Positions 53,712 to 62,755 of a stretch of DNA of 64,000 nucleotides are shown piece after piece. Made by a program: the position numbers and the translations under genes. The stretch lies in NCBI GenBank assembly GCA_019054805.1, contig JAHQIY010000002.1:8432001-8496000 (forward strand). Reading direction: 5' to 3'. The DNA comes from Brachionus manjavacas. Lineage: Eukaryota; Rotifera; Eurotatoria; Ploima; Brachionidae. The notes below the pieces were generated by a model. That model was not told the DNA's origin and made no database searches. It was given only the letters and a program-made list of their open reading frames with translations. The first letter of the stretch is position 1; every line of letters starts with the position of its first letter.

Positions 53712-54517
53712 TCAACTAGTGTTAAATTCGAATGCTAATTGAATTTTAACTTTTTCTTTTATTTGACGTTTCAAACTTAAAACAGCAGCTTCTCGGTCTT
53801 TTTTCGAAATTCTCTTTTGGTTTTCTTTATCCTTCGATTTCGCCCATAATCGCTTTACCTCACTTTCGATGTCTTCTTGCGTAATTGCCGCATTGTATTG
53901 TTCGGTTAGCTGATATTTTCGATCTTCTTCGGCCTTTCGCGTATTTGATATTTCACTCAACACGTCTTGATTTATTAACGAACGGACATAGTTAAAACTG
54001 TCATCTTGTAAATTATCAAGATAACTAAAACTGTCATCGTGTATAACTTAAGCTATACTTGGCGTACTCCGAAAGTCGTCGGCATCACTTGTCTTTGATT
54101 TTGTGTAATCAGGTCCAATTCCGGTAAATCAGTAACTGTTTTCTAAATTCGCCTAAGTTAAATGCTCGAGCTGTAGAATCGGTTGAATTTGCATCGGAAG
54201 TACACTTTCAGTTGAATTAATTGATCCGGACTCAAGATTCACAACATCTTCGTTTTCATCGTCTGTATCACTTTCCTCAGGTTCGCTGCCGTATTCGTTC
54301 AATTTTTCTTCGGATACGCAATGCCAGTATTCGTATGGATGATTTTTTAACATTAGATTATTAATTAAGATTTAGCAATACTTTCCTTATTTAAGATTTA
54401 ACAATAATTTCCTTATTTAGCAATTAAAATTTAATTCCTTAATTAAGATTTGACATTAAATTCACTGAAATTAATTTTTTGACATTAAAATATTTTAACA
54501 TTAATTTACAGTAAATC
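53712..54517 (-). mobile_element. Unclassified DNA element B (inverted relative of A) with an acidic ORF
   Basis: Minus-strand frames: 54153-54353 (MLKNHPYEYWHCVSEEKLNE, YGSEPEESDTDDENEDVV...), then about 53965-54120 (DADDFRSTPSIA, DSFNYVRSLINQDVLSEI), then 53712-53963 (NTRKAEEDRKYQLTEQYNAA, ITQEDIESEVKRLWAKSKDK, a Lys-rich coiled-coil-like tail ending AFEFNTS). The middle and last parts align with element A. The outer end at 54345-54517 is the inverted repeat-rich terminus, finishing ACAGTAAATC, matching the left end of A (GATTTACTATAA). The inner terminus is not found; a LINE scrap lies there. Confidence 0.5.
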
Positions 54518-54984
54518 TTTGTTATTATTTAATTTTGGTTAACGTCACAAGTAAATCAAGAACAATTTTTGGCACCAAGTTTTTTCACAACTATTTAATT
54601 CATTTTAATTGAAAAATCAAATTTTTCACTATAAATTATAAATTAATAATTTTCTTTATTTAAAGTATTTTATTAACAAATTTATGTCTTTAAGAAAAAC
54701 GTTTAAATTTATTTTGGTAAGATCTTAATTTAATCATTAATAGTGTTTTTTTAGGCTTGAACACTGAATTTGAATTATGACGACATTTTTAATTTTATCT
54801 CTGAAAAAAAATTCAAAAATTAGGTAGAAAACAAAATTTGATCACGTGATTGTTTAATTAAGGAAATATATTCAAGTCCAAGTCAAAAATCTTGTTTTCC
54901 TTCCAAATGCATGAAAATTAAAAATGCAAATAAAATTTTTTTCAATCAGCTAATTTACTTTCATTAACTTAATTGGTCTCATCA
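54518..54984. other. AT-rich spacer, nothing recognised
   Basis: A trace of the AAGTCCAAGTC motif near 54870 is the only repeat-like signal. Confidence 0.45.
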
Positions 54985-55670
54985 GATTTAAAGTGGACCC
55001 ACCAGTTGAAAAGTGCTTGTGCGAAAGCGAGTAGGGTACTTGGAATGCTAAAGCGAACGTAAGAAAGGCTGTGGGTAAGACTGTGAGCACCCACCTAGAC
55101 TATGCACTGCAGGTTTGGAATCCGAGGGATGAAAAGGGATGTAAATGCGTTAGAAAAGGTGCAAGAGAGGGCAACAAATAAACCTTTGTCTCTAAGAAAC
55201 ATGTCTTTTGAAATGACGTTGACGAAATTGGGACAAAGATGAGTGAAAGAAGGGTGAGAAGAGACTTGATTAAAATAGAAAAATTAGTGAATAAAAATAG
55301 AAAAGGTAGGCCTGGTCAAGATTCTGGTGAATAGATCAGAAAAAAGGGTCCTGCTGGGGCGTTAAAAGGAAATAGCATCAGAGTCCAGAGAGATAGAGTT
55401 TCACAGCTCAAATTAGAAACGATTTTGCAGTAAGCGCCATATATGTATTTTTCTCAAACAGAGTAGTTCCGCATTTGAATAAGTTGCCAGAAAATGTGGT
55501 GAAACCTTAGTCAACCGCTAATTCTAAAATTGCTTTAGACAAGTTCAATGCAATCGGCTGCTACAGTTCTACACGGTCAATCGGCGGTGATGGGCTCAGA
55601 CACTCTACATGTTGGGTGTCGAAGCAAGAACTTCTATTACTTCTACTACCACCCCCACTACTAAAAAAAC
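54985..55670 (+). mobile_element. CR1-like LINE, 3' part, decayed
   Basis: Frames include KWTHQLKSACAKASRVLGML, VSTHLDYALQVWNPR, LEKVQERATNK(P)LSLRN, RRVRRDLIKIEKL and LNKLPENVV, the same order as 8650-9352. It is GC-richer than that copy and ends near 55640-55665 in CTACTACCACCCCCACTACT, a degenerate (TAC)n tail. Many shifts. Confidence 0.75.
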
Positions 55671-56028
55671 TCCGAAATCGACTCTAAAAATCTGAAATTT
55701 TGTGAAAAAACTGTGAAGCTAATCTATCTAATACACATGTGATGTTAATTGATGAGCGGATTAAATCCATGGACCATTTTTAGACATGGTTTTATTAAGC
55801 CAGTTTGTTAAATCAAAATTCTTGAATATTTTGAGCATTTTTATTAAATCACCCTTTTTGATATGGTGTCTGACAAAAGCCTTTTAGAGATTTATTTTAA
55901 AATTTAAATGCTCTTTAAATCGTTTCTAGAGCCTTATTGTTTTTTGATAGAAAAATTAATCAGTGCTGTTTGTGATTTTAAACTTATCGTTTTGACGGAA
56001 AATACTCTTTTAAATATTTAGTATTATA
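55671..56028. other. AT-rich spacer, no gene seen
   Basis: Nothing beyond AT-rich sequence. Confidence 0.45.
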
Positions 56029-56335
56029 GGTTTTGTGAAATTCAGTACAAATTGTTAAAAAGACCAAAAAAAAATTTCTAAAAAATTGATTAACTTTTTT
56101 CTAAAGGTTTAAACTTAGTTCTGTAAATGCAGCATAGTGCAACATTCAAAGTTGCATCAAATGTCTGAGCCTGATAAATTTGCAGAGTTTGAATTTCAAT
56201 ATAATCAAGTGAAGTGCATTTTACAGAGATTTTGCAGAGATTTTGCACACCTTTAGCAGACCTTAACAGTTGATGCAACTCTGAATGTTGCACCATGCTG
56301 CTTTCATATTATATGACATAAGTTTTAATGGTATA
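56029..56335. mobile_element. Foldback MITE (TGCAGCAT group), right end unclear at mariner junction
   Basis: Starts GGTTTTGTGAAATTCAGTAC. Inner arms GCAGCATAGTGCAACATTCA and TGATGCAACTCTGAATGTTG then CACCATGCTGC pair. Blocks are shared with 30299 and 60743. The right outer arm is weak and the next element starts at 56346. Confidence 0.7.
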
Positions 56336-56345
56336 ATTTTTATTA

Positions 56346-57334
56346 AAGGGTGTAGAATAAAAAATGGAACAAAAGTTTAGTTTAATTTGCCATAAGAGTG
56401 GACAAGACCTTTCCCAATTTTTTTCAAAATTTAAAATCAGACTGATCCTAGCTTTAAAATAAATAAAAATTATATCATAATGTTGAATTTTCGACAAGTT
56501 GTTAGTAAAAAATTTGTAAAAAGTTACCAAAATTTGCAAAAAGCTTAAGTTGTAAGGCGATTCGCTTTATAGCACTAACGTTGGCAAAACGCCGGAGAGT
56601 TTAAATAAGAAGTATGCAAAAATTAAAAAAAAAATCAATGGTCTGGTTGGCTATTTCACAACGCGGAATAAGAAAACCATATTTTGTACCTAGTGGTTAA
56701 GCGGTCAATCATCAAGTCTACCTTGGAGAGTGTATTAAGAAACGACTTGAATCAGTGATCAAAGAATATTATCAGGATGACAATTGTGTATTTTGGCCCG
56801 ACTTGGCGCCATTTCATTATTGTACATAATATGGTACAAAAGATGGTACAGAAGATGGTACAGAATATGGTACAGAAGATGGTACAGAAAATGGTACAGA
56901 AGATGGTACAGAAAATGGTACATAATATGGTACAGAATTATATGTTAGATATAAATATATGGGATGTTGCCAAAGAAGTGAATCCAGCAAACGTACCAAG
57001 AGCACGATCAATCGAAGATTTTTATTTTTGGAAATTTGAAAGCTGAAGCTAAAGTTTATGAGGGTAATTGTAAGAGCAAAATCTTAAGCAACTCGAAAAC
57101 AAAATTCGTACTTGCCTGAGCAATATGGACCCAAAGGTTGTACAAGACCATGTCACGACTGTTCGCTCTAAGCTTGATATCATACTTGGTCATGGAATTC
57201 AATACCTTAACTGATATTTTTTTTTCAAAAAAAAAAGGGTTCCGTAATAATTTAAAAAAAAATTTAAAGCTTTTGATAAATAAAATTTTTTTATGATAAA
57301 ATTTATTTTGTGCCATTTTTTATTCTACACCCGT
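56346..57334 (+). mobile_element. mariner-type transposon with intact ends, internally deleted, C-terminal transposase half
   Basis: The ends are (A)AGGGTGTAGAATAAAAAATG on the left and the complement of ATTTTTTATTCTACACCC on the right; 27 bases match with one difference. TA flanks both sides (56344-56345 and 57335-57336). Inside, about 56620-57200, frames read MVWLAISQRGIRKPYFVPSG, VYLGECIKKRLESVIKEYYQ, DDNCVFWPDLAPFHYCT (catalytic Asp in PDLA.FHY), then after a tandem repeat DINIWDVAKEVNPANVPRAR and SIEDFYFWKFES (catalytic Glu/Asp region IEDF). The N-terminal half of the transposase is absent, so it is non-autonomous. Confidence 0.9.
56831..56938 (+). repeat. 12-bp minisatellite inside the mariner transposase frame
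   Basis: Nine tandem units of ATGGTACAGAAG, varying at the last two or three bases, preceded by a degenerate tenth unit (ATTGTACATAAT, 56819-56830). Being a multiple of three, it keeps the frame and encodes MVQK repeats. It replaces the normal sequence right after PDLA.FHY. Confidence 0.92.
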
Positions 57335-57974
57335 TAGTTTCGGAAATTAATTTCAATGGGAATAAATTATTTCCAAGATGATTCCCTCTCAATCAAAAAA
57401 TGAGGACTAGAGAAATTAAATGTGCTAAAAATTGAGTCTTAAAATATTCAACCCAACAATCAAATTATTAAAAAAAAATATTTTCTTCAAGAATTAAATT
57501 AATTCCCATTTGAATGTGTCTCAAATTTTTAATTTTTGTCATATTTTACTACAAAATATTTCTAGTTGGTTAGCAATTTATAAATCAATCAATGCATGGC
57601 AAACACCAAAAGCTTTGTTTATGTTACAGTCTAAAAAATTTGATCGCCTTAGATCAATATAAATTTGAAAAGACACTATTCTCTAGCCAATTTGACATTA
57701 ATTTGCCACGCTTTGCTTTTATTTAAACCAACTCATAAATTTTCAAAATTAGTCCCAAATTTTCTAGATCTGTATCGAGCATCACCGGCTCAAAAAAATT
57801 TAAAAAATGTGTTAAGTAGCTTTTAATCAATTAAACAGAAATTTTTTTTTTTTAATTTACTTCAAGCTTTTTTTTCAGATTTTTTATTTCAATTATTTTT
57901 GTAACCCAAAATACACATTTATTTTGTGATAAATATTTTTCTAATGAAAAGATAAAGAAAAAAGCGAATAATTT
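57335..57974. other. AT-rich spacer, no gene seen
   Basis: No recognisable element or frame. Confidence 0.45.
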
Positions 57975-58171
57975 AAAGGTTCGTACTGGTCAAAACTACA
58001 GAACTGTCTAAATTAGGCTTTTTCGACCAAAAATGCTTATTCTGCATTTATGCAAACCTAACAAAGACATTTTTTAGGTGGGTTAAAAAATGATTTTTTT
58101 GGCTACCCCCTCTCAAAGATCTGTCTTCTGAAGAATCTTCTTAAGTAGAAAAAGTTAATTAAATTATTAAG

Positions 58172-58903
58172 CAGAGTTGTTTAAAAGTCCCAAAAAAAAG
58201 TCCTAGTCCAAATTTTTTTTTTTTAAATTTGCTAGATCAGGTTTTCATATCAAAAGACTTAAAATACTCTTCTGATGCAATAGATTTTTCAAATATCAGA
58301 ATTTTCTTGCAATTTTAGCATTAATGACTTCACAGGCTCTATCTTAAAATAGCAATCAATAAATTAGCATGATCAATTAAGCACAATCTAAAAAGAAAAA
58401 AAAATAGTTTATATAAATAGCAATTAAGAGAAAAAAGATAGCAAAAAAAAATTAATTTCCAACTTTTTAATCTTACTTTTTTATTTTTTTAAATTTGTAC
58501 AATTAAAATTCAGTTATCTATTAACGGTGACTGAAAACTCTTTAGATGATTTAATTAATTATCTACAAAATAAACACATAAATACAGGAAAAAAAAACAA
58601 CCTCTCAAAAAAATTTCCCAATGTCATCTTAGGGCGGTTTCTTGTTTCGAATTTCATCTAAGTCCGAAAAAAAAATAAACTGGCGATGTATTGAGACAAA
58701 TTTTTTTTTCAAGGTAAAAACTAATTCAATTAGTACTTTTTTTTTTGGTTATTTTAATAAAGTTTATTGCCATTTATATTTTGCTTTTTTAATTAGTGTT
58801 ATTCCTTTTTTTTGCGCAATTAACCTGGCTATCTTAAATATTGCTATTTTAAAAAGTCCGGACTTGGACTTGACTTGAGATTTGTGACTTTTAAACAAAT
58901 CTG
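58172..58903. mobile_element. hAT-type non-autonomous element (732 bp) with perfect 8-bp target duplication
   Basis: The ends CAGAGTTGTTTAAAAGTCCC and GACTTTTAAACAAATCTG are inverted repeats. TTATTAAG is duplicated at 58164-58171 and 58904-58911. Same family as 48517. Only short Phe-rich chance frames inside. It is inserted in the 5' part of the LINE that continues at 58912. Confidence 0.9.
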
Positions 58904-58911
58904 TTATTAAG

Positions 58912-59940
58912 AAAAGAGCTAGTGGCCTTTTTTTTGATATTTCTAAAGCCTTCGATAGGGTTTGGCATGAAGGCTTACTTTTTAAATTGATTAAAATGAA
59001 TCCACCTCATTACTTGACTAACTGGATTAGATCCTTTTTAGATAGTAGGACATTTAAGGTAAATGTGAATGATCATCTGAGCGAAGAATATCAAATAACT
59101 GCAGGTGTTCCTCAGGGCTCAGTAATTAGTCCTCTTTTATTTAGTTTATATATTAATGACATCCCCAAAAGAAACAAAACAAATAACGAATACTCTCTGC
59201 TTTTCGCAAATGATCTAGTTACATTCTTCATTTATAACAAAAAAGGGAACCTAGAAAATAAGATTTATAAATACACCAACGAACTAGAACTATGGCTTAT
59301 TAAATGGAAAATGAAGATATCAATTGAAAATTCGTGTTCAGTAGTCTTCTCTGGGTACAAAAAAGAGAGTGATAATCTAAACTTGAAAATTTATGGAAAC
59401 AGAATAATGAGCCAAAAAGAAATCAAGTTTCTTGGTATAAAATTTGATTCTAAATTAAACTTTAATATATTAGTAGACGAAATTAAAGAACGCTGCACTA
59501 AAAGGCTAAATATTATCAAGATTTTGTCAAATAAAAAATGGGGTTTTAATCAAAATACACTAGGAAATTTATTAAAAACTTAAGTCGGATCAATTTTAGA
59601 CTATTCTTTTCCTTGCTTGAATTCATTTACAGAAAATAAAATCAAAAAACTACAAGCAATTCAGAATACAGCGGTCAGAGCTGTCCTCAAGTTAAAATAT
59701 GATACTTCCTCTAACATCGTGCAACATGAAGCTTTTAATAAACTAAAATTACTAACAATCTCGAATCGTCTTTTTGAGTTGAGTGAGAAATATGTTGGGA
59801 CAGGACTAAGTCATTCTATTCCATTAGTTGTAAGACTGGTGAAAGAATACAAAGAAGTATTCGAAACAGGATATATTGAATACCCAACTCCATTGTGTAA
59901 TTGCTACCTTACTATTTCCTCTTTTCTCCGTTAAGCTTCA
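58912..59940 (+). mobile_element. LINE, jockey-type (copy 4)
   Basis: The sequence enters at ASGLFFDISKAFDRVWHEGL (RT block with catalytic FDRVWH). The frame 58987-59583 follows with NWIRSFLDSRTFKVNVNDHL, AGVPQGSVISPLLFSLYIND, LLFANDLVTFFIYNKK (the catalytic ADD is changed to AND) and KEIKFLGIKFDSKLN. A further frame, 59617-59934, carries the C-terminus. The loss of the first Asp of the catalytic pair makes the enzyme dead even apart from the frame break near 59580. The 3' UTR and stem-loop are missing: the copy ends soon after the coding part. Confidence 0.88.
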
Positions 59941-60742
59941 GCTATTATTAGTCTATTATGTTGAGAAATAATGACTTTTAGAACGTGAATTTATTTATTT
60001 TTAATAAAATTTAAAATTTCTATTTTTTTTAATTTACACTTTTTGGACAAAGTTTATGGACTTTAAAGTCAAAATTTAAAAAAAGTGAGCTCAACAATTT
60101 AGTTCGGAATTTTGTCCAGTTTCTGTTTCTGCAAAAATTGAATTAGAGAGTAAACAAAAGAGATGCAAAAACAGTGAAAAACTCAAAAATTCTCGTCTTT
60201 GGTCAAAACTTACCTTTTTTAAAACAAATGAGAACACCATTTTGTAGCTTAGAAAAAAAGCTTTAAGAATCTGTATAAATAAGGAGTAATTAAATATGTT
60301 TACAAAGTCATTAGATTTTTAGAACTAAAAGGATACAACTAATAATTTTGATGCTAATCTTTGAAAGGATGTAGCCAAAAAAAATGAATTTTTTAACCCA
60401 ACTAAAAAAATGGCTTTCTTAGATTTGCATAAATGCAGAATAAATATTTTTGATCGAAAAAGTCAAATTTAGAATTAAATGACTACAAAGAGACAATTTA
60501 GTGTAAAATTTTTATAAAATTTTTTAAATTAAATGTTTTTTTATATGAATCTTACAACATTTGATGTAGTTTAACAATAAATTACACATTCAAAAAAAAA
60601 TTCATGACTTTCGTAAATTTATTAATCAATTTTTGAAATTATTTGTGAAAATTTTATTATTTCTTAAATTAAAAGTCCGAATTAGTAAATTTGTAGATTT
60701 TTCATATAATTCATTTTCTATATTTTGACTATAACCCTAAAA

Positions 60743-61062
60743 GATTTTGTGAAATTCAGTACAAAATGATAAATAGAAAATAAAAAATAAAAAAAAATGA
60801 ACAACTTTTTTCCTAAACGTTTAAACTCAGTTCTGTAAATGCAACATCGTACAACATTCAAACTTGCATAGAATATCAAGGTCTGCTAAGTTTGCAGAGT
60901 TTAGCAGAAATTAAATTTCAATATAATCGAGCGTGGTGCATTTTGCAGATATTTTGCACATCATTAGCTGCTATGTTGAGTACACATAACTTATTTTAAA
61001 CTTTTAGAAAAAAAGTTATTCAATTTTTTTACATTTTGTTTTACAATAAACTTCACAAAACC
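60743..61062. mobile_element. Foldback MITE (TGCAGCAT group), near complete
   Basis: The left end GATTTTGTGAAATTCAGTAC and the complement of the right end GGTTTTGTGAAGTTTATTGT match. A second arm block also matches (AACTTTTTTCCTAAACGTTT with AAACTTTTAGAAAAAAAGTT). The inside carries the TGCAGAG motif also seen in the centre of 9851-10187. The flanks ACCCTAAAA and ACCTAGAAT may be a decayed 9-bp duplication. Confidence 0.7.
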
Positions 61063-61526
61063 ACCTAGAATTACATCAATTTTATCAAGATAAAAGTGAT
61101 TAATAATTTTTTTTTAATTTAAGAGTCATAATTTAATATTTTTACTAATTCTAATTTCTTATTAATTCTTTACAAGAGAAAAGTTATTTTTGTTATTATT
61201 TTGGCTATTATTTTTTATGAATTAACTTGATTTTTATCTGTACCGAAAAAAGCGTATTCAAATGGAAAATATAGAAAAATAAATTATATATATGGCGAGT
61301 CGTTTGATAATGATTAATTTTTAAATGACACAAATAGCAAATATTCGTCTTTTAATTTCTTTTCACGGTTGTTTGACTTTTTTTGCTTTGGGTTGATAAA
61401 TTTTCTTTCGCTTTGTTTAGATAAATCTGAATCTGGTTGAAAAATATTTCCAACTCCTATTGGGATGATTAAATACCAATTCTAGACAGCCTGGTAAATT
61501 ATACCAAACTTTTTTCTACATTAAAA
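61063..61526. other. AT-rich spacer, nothing recognised
   Basis: A CTGTACCG motif near 61240 may be a trace of a LINE 3' end. Confidence 0.35.
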
Positions 61527-61658
61527 CAGAGTTGCTCAAAAGACAAGTCTCACTTTGGCTTTTTAAGGTTTTAATTTTTTTTTCAATTCTTGTCTTTAAT
61601 GAAACCTAAATCTCCAGTTTTAAAGTCAAAGTCAGACTTTGATTTTTGACCAACTCTG
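61527..61658. mobile_element. Short hAT-type MITE
   Basis: The ends are CAGAGTTGCTCAAAAGAC and GATTTTTGACCAACTCTG. The flanks CATTAAAA (61519-61526) and CATTAGAA (61659-61666) are an 8-bp duplication with one change. Same family as 48517 and 58172. Confidence 0.82.
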
Positions 61659-61799
61659 CATTAGAATATAATTTTTTTAAATTTTCATGGATAGTATTTT
61701 TTTTTATATAGTCCACCTGGTTGAATTAATTTTTTATTTTTAAAGCGTAGTTTTTGTGTTGTTTATTTTGACAATTTGAAAAAATAAATTTAACTTTTA

Positions 61800-61866
61800 A
61801 AAAAATAAATTTTTTCTTATTTACTCCTTCTGGATTATAGGGTCATTACTTTTGATTTCCACTACC
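61800..61866 (-). mobile_element. LINE 3'-UTR stub, same family as 62030-62400
   Basis: The minus-strand sequence TAGTGGAAATCAAAAGTAAT then GACCCTATAATCC duplicates the end of the LINE fragment next to it (TAGTGGAATTCAAAAGTAAT, GACCCATAAG), followed by an AATAAG-type tail. Confidence 0.5.
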
Positions 61867-62029
61867 ATAAATTACCAAATTTCAAATCAACTATTACTTT
61901 TTTTTTATTGATTATATCATTATTTTATTCCAAACGTAAGGTAGCACAAGCAAGGATAAATAAAAGAAAATTTTATTAAATTTGCCAGATAATCAGTTTG
62001 ACAATTTTTTTTCTCATTATTCACTACTT

Positions 62030-62400
62030 ATGGGTCATTACTTTTGAATTCCACTAAAGTCGACCTTTTTCCTTTAGCATTGTTTTCCACATATCATTCC
62101 AATTTCGTTGAGCTCTATCTTCTGCAGGTTTCCAGCGCGGAAGGCTTCTTCTGGCACACTCGGACATTGGCCAACATCAGTGTTGCATTGATGTTTTAAA
62201 ATTTAAGTTTTGTTTCTTTGCTGTAGGTGGTTGATTTCTATGCTGGTTGGAGTCTAGCAATTCTATTTTTAATGTCCTTGCGTGTTCCCATCGCTGTATT
62301 GATAGTGCTTCTTTAGTATGTGAATTCATTTACTACTAGATGAGTGTCCATGTATGCTGATCGGCTTATCCAATTTGGTGTTTAAGCACATGACCCCTCG
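62030..62400 (-). mobile_element. LINE 3'-terminal fragment of another family
   Basis: The minus-strand frame ends RRSLPRWKPAEDRAQRNWND, MWKTMLKEKGRL, stop. This 'W..DRA..R..W..M' end is common at the C-terminus of several LINE polyproteins. Upstream frames (TAMGTRKDIKNRIARL) resemble the 'G....D(V/I)..RIA.A' segment that precedes it. It is moderately GC-rich, about 370 bp, and broken. Confidence 0.5.
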
Positions 62401-62639
62401 TGAAAAAGGTTTGACTGCTTGATGCCATTATATTTTTATTATTGAAAATTTTAATTTTGTAAAATTCCAATCGGTACTAGTATATTACCGATAGATCAAT
62501 TATTATACCGATCATGTCAATTAAATATTGATTGACACCATTAACCAGATATTGATCAAAAAATACTGATCATATTAATTGTTAACTTTCATTTTTAATT
62601 AAATACTGATCATATTTGTATTATACTGGTAAATTTTAC

Positions 62640-62755
62640 TGATTTTTTTCAAGCTTAATTACTTTATTTTATTAGCTCTATTTTTATTTTTTATTTCATT
62701 TTTTTTAAATTTATTCTGAAGGAGCTCGGTAAAGAAAACAAAAAAATAAATTACC
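62640..62755 (+). mobile_element. LINE 3'-UTR stub, jockey-type family
   Basis: T-rich UTR, then TTATTCTGAAGGAGCTCGGT, AAAGAAAACAAAAAAATAAA. The stem-loop here lacks the CTAGCTC half. Just upstream, 62480-62640, a TACTGATCATATTAATTG-like phrase is repeated several times with variation. ATTACCGAT occurs at 62484 and again right after the tail at 62752 and may be part of a target duplication. Confidence 0.75.

Larger units (their letters stand above)
57975..60471. mobile_element. Large foldback DNA element, copy 2, carrying a LINE and a hAT element
   Basis: The left arm (57975-58122) begins AAAGGTTCGTACTGGTCAAA and shares the block order of 32431 (ACTACAG, CTGTCTAAATT, TTTTTTAGGT, CTACCCCCTCTCAAAGAT). 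The right arm (about 60358-60471) is its complement (ATCTTTGAAAGGATGTAGCC, AACCCAACTAAAAAAATGGC, TTGATCGAAAAAGTCAAATT) and has lost the outermost ~30 bases. At 60040-60130, blocks like GTGAGCTCAACAATTTAG and TTTTGTCCAGTTTCTG match the middle of copy 1. LINE 58912 and hAT 58172 lie between the arms. Confidence 0.7.

Noticed and set aside
56777-57046. 89-residue MVQK-repeat protein as a gene
   Set aside because: It is a mariner transposase remnant with a minisatellite inside; terminal repeats and flanking TA sites show the transposon.
62450-62645. Recurring TACTGATCATATTAATTG phrase as a CRISPR-like or satellite array
   Set aside because: Only three or four irregular, unevenly spaced copies; better explained as simple local duplication next to a LINE insertion.
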